Source of the DNA: Isoetes taiwanensis
Lineage: Eukaryota > Streptophyta > Lycopodiopsida > Isoetales > Isoetaceae
DNA: 64,000 nt
Assembly: GCA_021234155.1 (NCBI GenBank)
Contig: JAJEKV010000075.1
Span: forward strand, 744,001 to 808,000
Direction of reading: 5' to 3'
Shown here piece after piece: positions 55,527-64,000 of the stretch (within the stretch, counting starts at the first letter, position 1; the number at the start of each line of letters is the position of its first letter). Both the position numbers and the translations under genes were made by a program. The notes beneath the pieces are model-generated. The model ran no database searches, had not been told where the DNA came from, and saw only the letters and a program-made list of their open reading frames with translations.

Positions 55527-55978
55527 CCTGACCAGAATCGCTTCAACAATAAGGGACCACAGAGACCTGACGGAGATTCGAGTCGATGAATATACGAGAG
55601 CTGGTGCCCGACCTGACGACGAAGAAAACAGCGTTGGGCAAAGACAGGTCGCTAAGGTATTACCTTCCTCTACTGTTGGACGGCAGAATAGCGGTCATCC
55701 ACCGCAAATTCAGCCCAAGGGGCAAAGAAGGGGTATCCATGCTCATCGCACTCTCGGGATTTGGTAGGCATGCTCGGCTGATTCCATCAGTTGACCATGT
55801 CATCCTAGTCAAGAGAACGGTGGCACTAGATATCTTCGACTCCGCGGTACCCTACCGACGGCAGGGAAGATTAGCAGTGATCGCGGCCTACACTTCCGAT
55901 CGCAGGGTAGAAGACTTGGTGACAAAATTTTGCGTATGGACACCAACTAACATCCTCGAAACTTGGGACGCTCGGTAG
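55527..55978 (+). pseudogene. RE-A ORF2, C-terminal part
   Basis: Continues the ORF interrupted at 38664. In the joined frame it reads DLTRIASTIRDHRDLTEIRV to about 55660; after a shift it reads LRYYLPLLLDGRIAVIHRKF and HVILVKRTVALDIFDSAVPY, ending WTPTNILETWDAR at the stop 55976. Composition is protein-like. The family is not recognised. Confidence 0.6.
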
Positions 55979-56264
55979 GAACGGCCCAGGTTAAGAAGTT
56001 CCTTGAGGATAGCCCATCCTTCCCACGCATTCCAAGAATAGTTAGACTCTTGATCTCGTAAGCATTGTAATGAAGCTACTATATATATAAATACATTCTC
56101 GCTTCGATTCTAAATGTTTTGTTGATGTATTTTGTTTCCACAACTATATCAGCAAACACATATAATGCAATAAAACAAACAAAGCTAACCGTAAGGCTAC
56201 GATCTATTTGTGTATGCAGCTAGAGGTCCAGGAACAGCTGAACAAGACCGGCGAGCCCATAGAG
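55979..56264 (+). promoter_or_regulatory. Non-coding stretch before RE-A gag with TATA-like sequence
   Basis: It contains ATATATATAAATAC at 56081-56094 and, before the gag region, a pyrimidine-rich stretch ending TTGTGTATGCAG at 56219 that resembles a splice acceptor. Either a third internal promoter or splicing could bring gag-pol into expression; nothing in the sequence decides between them. No 63-nt inverted repeat is present here. Confidence 0.4.
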
Positions 56265-57146
56265 ATGAAGAGACGCCGGCCAGACAGCACCTACCAAGGA
56301 ACCTGTACGAGGAATTCGATCCCATGACTCTCGAAGAGGAGATGTCGCAGATGAGATCTGATCTTCAAGAGATAAAGGCCTTTTAACAAAGACAAGCGCT
56401 AGCTTGGGCCAAACCACAACGCCCGGGCTGTCGCAAGCACCCCCTCGAAAGACGGGAAAGGATAAGAAGAAGAGCAAGAGAAGGAGGTCCCCTAGCACGG
56501 AATCCTCCGACACAAGCTCGGATTCCGACTCTGATTCCGATGAAGAGGTGGAACAGGTGCAAGACCGTAGAGACGGCAGACTCAGGGACACAAAGACCTC
56601 AGACTACCAGAAGAAAGTAGATTCGGCGCTGAGTAACGTATGGAAGGCAAGAAAGCTTGAACAGTTCTCAGGTGACAATCGGTCAGGCATGGAGGCAGAG
56701 GCTTGGCTGGACGAGATGAGGGCATATGGGAATGCATACGGAATGAAGGACAAAGACAAAGGCAGGGTGGCTATAGCCAACTTAAAGGCGCAGCAAAGAT
56801 ATGGTGGAAGGGCTATGCCAAGGCCCATGGGTTGAGCAGAGATAGCTGCAGGTTCAAGAAATTTTCAAAGGCATTCAAGCGCCACTATGTGCCAAGAGAG
56901 CACAAATGCCACATGATGCAGCGATTCTATCGGCTACAGCAGGGCAACAAGTCCGTGCAGAAATACACGGAAGAGTTTATGAAACTGAGGCTTTATGTGC
57001 GGAAGCTGAGTGAACGCCATGAAGTGGAAGGGTACATCGAGGGATTAAACGATGAGATAAGGAAGCTAGTAAGAGCAATCAACCCTCAACAAGATCGGCT
57101 GAATCGAAAGCAAATACCGGCAGGATCCGCCCGTAAAGGGGCGTAA
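56265..57146 (+). pseudogene. RE-A gag, frameshifted
   Basis: A short N-terminal frame (NLYEEFDPMTLEEEMSQMRS) ends at a TAA near 56383. Another frame from 56404 has a basic then Ser/Asp-rich stretch (KKSKRRRSPSTESSDTSSDS) and enters the retrotransposon gag domain (FSGDNRSGMEAEAWLDEMRA). After a shift near 56790 it continues as AAKIWWKGYAKAHGLS, FSKAFKRHYVPREHKCHMMQ and QGNKSVQKYTEEFMKLRLYV to 57146. No CCHC knuckle is obvious after it. Confidence 0.8.
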
Positions 57147-57933
57147 AACAAAAGAGCACTACCGTGATAAGGACAAAGCTTCGGGGAGTTATAGCCTTAG
57201 AGCAGCTAGTCCAGGACCAACAAAAGCTCCATACAGTGGCAATTATGGGAAGCAGCAGGAAAAGAAATAGGTATCCTTCAAGGATAAGCCGCAGCAGGAA
57301 GGGTCAAACTACTCGAAAGCGGTGCGATCCTTTTTACAAGCAATGCCTAAGGAGAAGAGGCAGGAGTGCATTGAGAAACAACCGCTTCGTGTGCTTCCAG
57401 CCAAAGCAATCGAAGAACCGCCCCTTTGTCATGAATGCGCATTAGCAGAGTTGGGTGGATGGGAGACTCCCTCTGACGACGACGGCGGGGAAGCATGCGA
57501 CTTTATTCAGGGTGAGTGTCATATCTTTGCAGCCATAGATTCAGACCAAGCAAAAAATTAGTATCAGGTAATCTCCACAGAAGGGAAGGCCAAGGCCAAG
57601 TCTTTCATAGTCCTGATAGATACGGGGAGCACCCACAACTTTGCGTCCCCAAGAATGGTTGAGATGTTGAAGCTCAAGCCGTTGAAGTCAAAGCCGAGAC
57701 CCGTGGTGTTAGCAAGCGGGGCAGTGAGACACACGGCAGGCAAGAGGATAAACTTCGACATCGATTTGCCAGGGATCAACATCCAAATGGGAGCAGAAGT
57801 AATGAACATCGGGAAGTATGATTTGATCATCGCCATGGAGTACCTCGCTCCAGCAAAGGCCATCATCGACTGTGGGAACCGTAAAGTGACCTTGATGGCT
57901 TCAAACGCAAAAATCATAGAAATTGCGGTGTAA
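57147..57933 (+). pseudogene. RE-A gag-pol linker and aspartic protease
   Basis: After several stops a frame from 57322 holds FLQAMPKEKRQECIEKQPLR and a CHEC motif. A TAG at 57559 is followed in frame by the protease: SFIVLIDTGSTHNFASPRMV (active-site DTG, about 57617-57625), NFDIDLPGINIQMGAEVMN and IGKYDLIIAMEYL, ending at the stop 57931. Length and motifs are those of a gypsy protease. Confidence 0.85.
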
Positions 57934-57989
57934 AGAAGTCGCTCCTATCATACGTTGTATGTCTAGTAAGCGGCCGCTCAAATGCATAA

Positions 57990-58404
57990 AGAGCGAAAGG
58001 TGTAGCCTATGTCTTCAAGCTTCGTGATCGAAGAGCCCGAAATGTCGAAGAAAGCAAGGAAGATAAGGTGCTCAGCAAATTACCAAAGCAGGTAGCTAAG
58101 TTGGTAAAGGAGTTCCATGATCTCTTCCCAGACGATCCCTCCTTACAGGGGAGTCGAGTGTGAGATAGCACTCGAACCAGGTACGAAGCCGACGAGCAAA
58201 GCGCCATACAGGATGACAACGTAAGAGCTAGCCGAGTTGAAGAAGCAATTGCAGGAGCTGCTTGACCTAGGGTTCATTAGACCTAGCGTCTCACCATTTG
58301 GGGCACCCATCCTTTTTGTGAAGAAGAAGGATGGCAGCTTGAGGATGTGCATAGATTACAGGCAGCTAAACAAGCACACCATCAAGAACAGGTATGCACT
58401 CCCC
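57990..58404 (+). pseudogene. RE-A reverse transcriptase, N-terminal part
   Basis: Frames with KLPKQVAKLVKEFHDLFPDD fragments, then GVECEIALEPGTKPTSKAPY, a TAA near 58219, and [40 protein letters not shown] and IKNRYALP. Cut after YALP by the LINE fragment and resumed at 59119. Confidence 0.8.
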
Positions 58405-59118
58405 TTTTTAAGAAATGCCTTTGGTCAGAATGGGTCCTTGAACTGGCAGCTACTGAATTCAATATCCCTGATCTTTCAGAAACTGCCTTAGTCGATATAT
58501 TGTTTCCCCATAATCCCAGAGATTGGAGAATTTACATCCTCCTCTGGAGAATGTGGAAGGCCAGAAACACTCTCATATTCAATGAGGAGATTGTTTGGCC
58601 TAAGGCTGTCATTGAACAGTCAAAATTTGATATTAAATGGATTAATGAGGCGTTTAATTAACTTACACATCTCTTCTTTGGTTTTCAGGTAACATCTTGG
58701 TGGGGCAGAAGAAGATAAAATGGGATCGAATTAATCTCATGATTAATTCTATGTGGCTCGACCAATTCGGGGCCAACTCGATGGTATACCATGGAGATCA
58801 TTGTCGATGCGACTGCTCATGTATCTAGAACTTGGACTTCAGAAGAATGCTAATTTGTGAGGCTGCTGATCTTACCAGGCGATTCAATCCAGCGAAATTT
58901 CAGACATGCAATTGTCTCTACTGCTCTTTCTGCTCGATCTCCAGAGGGTTAGGGCGAAAATATTAACTATATGGGATATATCCAAACTCTGATCTTTATG
59001 CCTTGATATAATTTTGGACTTAGAGAATGCATTCTTATATCATTTGCATTCTCAAACTTTTTTGTACTCATTTTCTCTATATTTATATACACATACATAG
59101 CCTTCAATAAAAAAAAAA
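58405..59118 (+). mobile_element. 5'-truncated LINE fragment inside RE-A RT
   Basis: 714 bp flanked by the 13-bp duplication GTATGCACTCCCC (58392-58404 and 59119-59131) and ending in an A10 tract. The first part encodes the end of a LINE ORF2 (ILLWRMWKARNTLIFNEEIV, ending INEAFN). A 3' UTR with repeated TATATT/TTGCATT words follows. The source differs from the large LINE at 9209-33094. Typical product of incomplete target-primed reverse transcription. Confidence 0.9.
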
Positions 59119-61713
59119 GTATGCACTCCCCAGATCGGACGACCTAATGGATCAGCTCCAAGGCGCGAAGGTTTTCTCCAAGATAGACCTGAGGTCGGGG
59201 TACCAACAGATCAGGATTAAGAAAGAAGACATCCACAAAACAACATTCAGGACCAGGTATGGGCATTACGAGTTCACCATAATGCCGTTTGGCTTGTCAA
59301 ACGCCCAGCAACATTCATGAGACTTATGAACGACATCTTCAGGGAGTTTTTGGATACTTTTGTTATAGTATTCTTTGATGACATTCTGGTGTACAGCAAA
59401 TCCCTGGAAGAACACATACAACACCTCAGGAAAGTGCTCGAGAAGCTAAGAAGGCACCAGTTGTACGCTAAGTTGTCGAAGTGTCACTTCGCAACGGAGA
59501 GGGTAGAATATCTGGGGCACGTGATCTCAGCAGAGGGGATTTCAACGGATCCCGCCAAGATCGAAGCAGTCATACATTGGCCGGCGCCGAAGAACATCCA
59601 CGAGGTCAGAAGCTTTCTTGACCTAGCAGGGTACTATAGGAAGTTCGTGAAGAACTTTACAAAAATAGCGGCCCCGCTAACGGATTTGACGAGGGCAAAA
59701 AAAGTAAAGGATTGGGCAGATCACTGGCAGAAGAAAGCCCAAGCAGGATTCGAGATGTTGAAGGAAGCTTTGACAACCGCCCCCATCCTAATCCTGCCAG
59801 ACCCCGAGAAGGACAAGCTTGTGGCGAGGGATGCAAGTAAAATTGCCACTGGTGCAGTATTGATGCAGGAAGAGCGAGTAGTGGCTTATGACTCTCGGAA
59901 GATGAACGACGCCGAAACACGCTACCCGACTCATGACCAAGAGTTGCTTGCAGTTGTCAGAGCACTAAGAATTTGGAGACACTACCTGTTGGAAAGGAAG
60001 TTCCAGCTGGATACGGATCATCAGAGCCTCCAATACGTGTTTACGCAACCACATCTCAACCTGAGGCAGCGAAGGTGGATGGAGTTCCTCGAAGAATACG
60101 ATTTTGATATAGTTTATAAGCCGGGGAAGCTCAATGTGGTAGCAGATGCGCTTTCAAGGCATCCTCTGACAACAAGAGTCCACTGCAATGCAATCTCGAC
60201 GCTCACCAGCGACTTCGGAAAGAAGATCGAAGAAACCTTGCCGACATATGCAGACTTCAAGGAAGTGTGGGCGAGCTTGTGCAAGGAGGCAAGAACAGAT
60301 AAGGAGAGGGAGACCTTCAAGAATTTTAAAAAGGAAGGTAACCTTTTGTACCATAAGAATAAGTTGTGTGTGCCTGAATCATCAGGATTGAGGAAGTTGA
60401 TTCTCCACGACACCCACAACAGCCCAATAGCTGGCCACGCAGGATTTATGAAGACATATTTCAAAGTGCGCAGCAGTTATTATTGGTCAGGAATGAAGAA
60501 ACAGATAGCTCGCTACATCAAAGAGTGTCAGTTGTGTCAGCAGATGAAGGCAGAGCAGCTTCGAATTCCAGGAGCATTGGAACCATTAACGGTGTCGAAC
60601 GCTAAGTGGGAAGTCATCAGTATGGACTTCATAACAGGGCTCCCGACCGCAAGAGGAAAGGATGCCCTAATGGTTGTGGTCGACAAGCTGTCGAAGATGG
60701 CACACTTTGTGCCTTGCACGACCACCGACACAGCCTTAGATACAGCGGCTCTCTTCACCAAGAAAATCTTCAGGCTCCATGGTATGCCGAGAGAGATCAT
60801 CTCCGACAGAGACCCGAAGTTCATGAGTGCCTTTTGGCAGGATCTTTTTGCGACGATCCAGACGAAGCTGTCCATGAGCACGGCCTATCATCCTCAGACG
60901 GATGGGCAAATAGAACAGACCAACAGAATCTTGGAAGATATGCTAAGAAACTATGTCTGGAACAAGCAAAGTAAGTGGGAAGATTATATTCACTTGGTTG
61001 AGTTCGCTTATAATAGCACCAAGCAGGAATCATCCCAGATGTCGCCGTTCATGATCAACTACGGCTACCAATGTCTAACTCTAGACACTTGGCACAATCC
61101 TATGTCAAAGGTAGAGGTTTCGCAGCAAATGTTGGCCGACATACAGCAGTTGGTAGAAGAGGTCTGATGATATCTTCTTGCAGCAAGGAGTCGGCAAAAG
61201 AGTGTCGCCGACAAGCACCGGACGGTCAGAGAGTTCCAGGTTGGTGACAACGTCTGGCTCAAGATCAAAGTGAAGCAGGCAAAGCTCCGCATCAGAAATT
61301 GTAAGAAGCTTGCTCCAAGGTGGGCTGGCCCCTTCAGAATAGCCAAGAGAGTAGGTAACCAATCCTACAAGTTAGAGCTGCCAGCGCACCTGAAAATTCA
61401 TAAAGTCTTCCACGTGAGTTTGTTAAAGAAGCATACTCCAAATCCAGAAAAAGTCTTGGACACGCCAACATTGTTGAAAATGACAGAAGAGCAGCTAGAG
61501 ATAGTCCCAGACTTGATCCTTGATAAGGCGATCAAGAAGACAAGGATATCAGAGTTTCTCCAATATTTGGTCAAGTGGAAACACTTGCCGGTGGAAGACG
61601 CGACATGGGTACTTAAGAAGGACCTGATAAGGCAGTACCCACAGTTCATGGAGCAATGGGACGGCAAGGTCATCTCCGAAGTAATCGGCTCAGGCATATC
61701 GATTTATGTTTAA
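59119..61713 (+). pseudogene. RE-A RT (C-terminal), RNase H, integrase and chromodomain
   Basis: RT resumes with [20 protein letters not shown] and IMPFGLSNA. One base is lost near 59305, and the frame from 59317 runs to a double stop TGA TGA at 61165. RT catalytic site [12 protein letters not shown]. RNase H has Asp in [11 protein letters not shown], Glu in [11 protein letters not shown], Asp in [10 protein letters not shown] and [10 protein letters not shown]. Integrase has a zinc region ([17 protein letters not shown]), catalytic Asp in [11 protein letters not shown], Asp in [10 protein letters not shown] and Glu in DGQIEQTNR. After the double stop the same frame gives RTVREFQVGDNVWLKIKVKQ, FHVSLLKKH and a chromodomain (PDLILDKAIKKTRISEFLQY, then LVKWKHLPVEDATWVLKK) to 61713. 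Chromodomains of chromoviruses recognise methylated H3 tails and guide integration (family knowledge). Confidence 0.88.
61500..61665 (+). other. Chromodomain at the integrase C-terminus
   Basis: Sequence pattern Y-L-V-K-W-K followed by ATW and a C-terminal helix is that of the HP1-like fold found in chromoviruses. The aromatic positions Y/W/W expected for methyl-lysine binding are present at least in part. It lies in the same element as the H3-like protein whose tail keeps K4 and K9. Confidence 0.8.
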
Positions 61714-62659
61714 TTCATGTATAGTTAAGATTAATCTACGCATGTCGCCTATGCCAGGTATGGGTTGCATGCGTTGTTATCGATGATGAGACCACTACGG
61801 TGATCTCTAAGATGTGGTGTAATGTCATTGTAGGCATGACCGCAGTTTTGCTTGAAATAGTTAGGCAAATGGTGAGCATGAGCAATGTTGCACCGTAATG
61901 TAAGCATGTCCATAGGGGAAGGACATGCGATTAAAGGTAGAAGTGAACATGGGCATCAGGGATGTTCTCTAGCTTAAACCCTTTGGGCCATGATGCACTG
62001 GGGTATGTATGATCAGGGAGGTCATGCATAAGGTAGCACCCAATCATGGGCTATGATAGGATCGTCTTAAACGACCCTTACGCTTAAACCCTCACGGGCC
62101 ATGATCGAGTGCGTGGTATAGGCATTATAGGGCGCTGTCTCCACGGCCACGATGGAAGAAGCATCCTCTTCCTACGCCGGGAGATTAGTCATGCATTCAT
62201 TTAGTTAATTAGATGGGTGGTTACTTTATAACCATAATTTTATTAATAATTAAAATGGTACTAACGTAGTGTCGACCTGCAGGCCAATAAAGCGCTCCGG
62301 AGGGCAAGGAGGTCGAGCTACGAAGACTTGCAACACAATTTTGTTAGAATGTGTTGCGAGGAATGAAGAGTACCTCGAAGGATAATTGTACAAGAATTAT
62401 TAAATCTTGATAAACTTAAATGTCGTATTAAGTGAGGCTAGTAAGTACCTTGCTTGAATGAAGTTATGAATTGATAAGTTATTGGGATAATGTAATGTCG
62501 TAGTAATGTTTAAAAATATTACCTTATAATAACTTTAATAATTGTGTAAGTATAATAATAATATATTGTATGCATCAAGTTGGTTGCAGGACAAGAAGAA
62601 GATCCCAAGGTGGGGAGACCCACGATGCTGCGGACAGCATCATTTCAAGGTGGGGAGAA
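61714..62659 (+). other. RE-A 3' non-coding region and polypurine tract
   Basis: No ORF. It contains two similar words, CTTAAACCCTTTGGGCCATG (61972) and CTTAAACCCTCACGGGCCATG-like sequence (62083), and an AT-rich part (62390-62580). AAGGTGGGGAGA occurs twice, at about 62608 and 62647; the second abuts the LTR and is the polypurine tract for plus-strand priming. Confidence 0.7.
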
Positions 62660-64000
62660 TGTGACGTTCCAGCACAGTATACGGTCCAAGGACGTATACT
62701 GTATTGCATCGTCACGCGTGCACGCCATCCCGATTGACTTGTACGCCGACGTAGCTAAGCAAGTAGCACCCTAGGGGGCAACTTGCAAGTGTGTGCACAT
62801 TTATTCATGTGTACACTTTAGCCCACTTAATTAATATAGGCAAGTGGGCCACACCCATTTATCCCACATGCTCAAGGGTTAATAGAAACCCTAGCCCTAA
62901 CTTATAGTCTATATAAGGCATCTGAAACCCTAACTTTTCATTTTCATCCACAGCCTTCTAGAACTCCGTTCTGCTTGCTCCAAGAGCCAATCTTGACTCC
63001 CGAAGTCTGTCTGAGCAGCCTCGCTCATCAGCTTCCCTTTCTAGCTTCATCTTCAAACAGTTCTGCAGCATGGACGCATTCAGAGTAGGAGGAGCAAGCC
63101 AGGGATCAGGTATTTTGCCAATTCAATAGTCTAATCCGCCTCCCAGAAATAGAGTAAGTAGGTTTAGCCTATTGAATTGCCCATAGCAGCCATCTAGACC
63201 TCTAGATACCAAGCCATAACTAAAGAACCTAACTCTGTGATTTAGATTAAATCTTATTCTTTAGTTCTTCTATGGTATGTATGTGATGATGATCTCTGTG
63301 GAATCATTGTATTGGGAAGGGGGGTAGAGGCCTTAAAAGCCTAGTAGTTTGATGCTCCTAGCTAGCCCTCTTTAATGCACTATTAAATTCGGCCTGTGTA
63401 CAAGAACCACACCTGGTTGTAGGTGGAGGGGCTAGACTGGCTTACAAGGAGGTTCATGTCCTGACTCATGCTCACGTCCCTCTGGTAGTAAAGCCTATCG
63501 GGGACTATAGTGCACTAGACCTAATGCTTTGCCACTGAGTGCGGGCTTTGCATGGGTTCGACACTCTTGGGGTGGTGTACACCTTCCATGGAGTTCAGTC
63601 GAGTACGGGCAGTGGCCCTCTAGTCACCTTGAGTCAGCATGCCAGCCTCTGGTGGGAGCAATCCCCACCTGCCCCATCAGAACTGGGGAGATGCAACCCA
63701 GGAGCAGGCCCTCTGGCTGCGCATCCGGCGGGCTACAGTCAGGTCCCAAGACCTTTCAACCTACTCTGCAAAGTGTGCACAGGAGGGGCGGATGGAGTGG
63801 ACTACTCTAAGCCATGTTCTTATGCCAGCCAAATCCATTTGCCATGAATTCTGTCTGCAATGACTTCTGGAGGCCCAAGCCGTCAGTCATCCCCCTTGAG
63901 TCTGAGCCTTGGGTAGGATCTCCATATGTGATGTACTAATCTATGTCTATGCAGATATGTGGTGAACCATCCTTCGTGATGGTCATGTGATGTTGATGTA
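62660..64000 (+). repeat. RE-A 3' LTR (runs out of the window)
   Basis: Collinear with 33492-34822 over 1331 bp without net length change. Differences are scattered substitutions and balanced small indels. TATA box at 62909-62918. The last ten bases (from 63991, TGTTGATGTA) no longer match the left LTR (CCATCAGCTA), so the LTR may be interrupted there. Confidence 0.9.

Larger units (their letters stand above)
33492..64000 (+). mobile_element. RE-A: chromodomain Ty3/gypsy element carrying a histone H3-like gene
   Basis: The left LTR is 33492-35001 and the right LTR starts at 62660 and runs out of the window. The LTR tips form TGTGACGT...ACGTCACA. Internal order: PBS for initiator Met-tRNA, H3-like ORF1, ORF2 of unknown family, gag, protease, RT, RNase H, integrase with a C-terminal chromodomain, polypurine tract. 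RE-B (38665-55521) lies in ORF2 and a 714-bp LINE fragment in RT. Without them the element would be about 13.1 kb, large for a chromovirus because of the two additional ORFs upstream of gag. The LTRs differ by only a few per cent. The gag-pol frames are broken, but the H3-like ORF has only one lesion. Confidence 0.9.

Noticed and set aside
1-64000. CRISPR arrays, bacterial operons, ribosome-binding sites
   Set aside because: The DNA is eukaryotic (introns, LTR and non-LTR retroelements); no regularly spaced identical repeats were seen.

Overview
This is TE-dominated nuclear DNA from a land plant, most likely a seed plant with a repeat-rich genome. The evidence is LINE ORF1/ORF2 proteins of the plant L1 type, Ty3/gypsy elements including a chromodomain-bearing one primed by initiator-Met tRNA, a CACTA-like DNA transposon, and captured exons of a plant-type ECM29 gene with GT-AG introns. 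The species cannot be fixed from the sequence. No intact ordinary host gene, rRNA or tRNA gene is visible.

Layout. (1) 1-9193 is old intergenic DNA. It has a LINE tail near 1482, a decayed multi-exon minus-strand gene of unknown family (4393-7130), and a dense field of the palindrome GCAAATGGCGCCATTTGC with three inverted repeats (5300-8390). (2) 9209-33094 is one minus-strand LINE bounded by a 15-bp target duplication. It was split by a 16.7-kb minus-strand gypsy element (RE-C, 9497-26155), which contains a 5.7-kb CACTA-like transposon (13834-19508) carrying ECM29 exons. Between RE-C and the LINE lie a host-like exon fragment and a small TIR element. (3) 33492 to the window end is a plus-strand chromodomain gypsy element (RE-A). 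It is interrupted at 38665-55521 by RE-B, a younger relative of RE-C with an ATCGA target duplication. RE-B carries a tandem double insertion without target duplication (44020-49563) inside its integrase. A 714-bp LINE fragment sits inside the RE-A reverse transcriptase.

The main discovery is in RE-A. Its first ORF (35670-36922, one apparent 1-nt frameshift) encodes a histone H3-like protein. The first ten codons are M plus ARTKQTARK, identical to H3 residues 1-9. A charged linker of about 310 residues follows, and then a C-terminal H3 histone fold ending in GER; 45 of 86 positions from the REIR helix onward match canonical H3 without a gap in a hand alignment. The element also carries a chromodomain at the end of its integrase, so a histone and a putative histone-tail reader are in one retrotransposon. 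The H3-like ORF and the next, unrecognised ORF are each preceded by a duplicated module: two copies of a 63-nt inverted repeat with partly compensated arms, a CTATAAATAG box and a similar leader.

Almost all coding regions are damaged by frameshifts or stops. In RE-B three stops sit where the older RE-C copy has CAA, as expected from C-to-T decay of methylated transposons. Insertion order from nesting: LINE before RE-C before CACTA; RE-A before RE-B before the tandem insertion.
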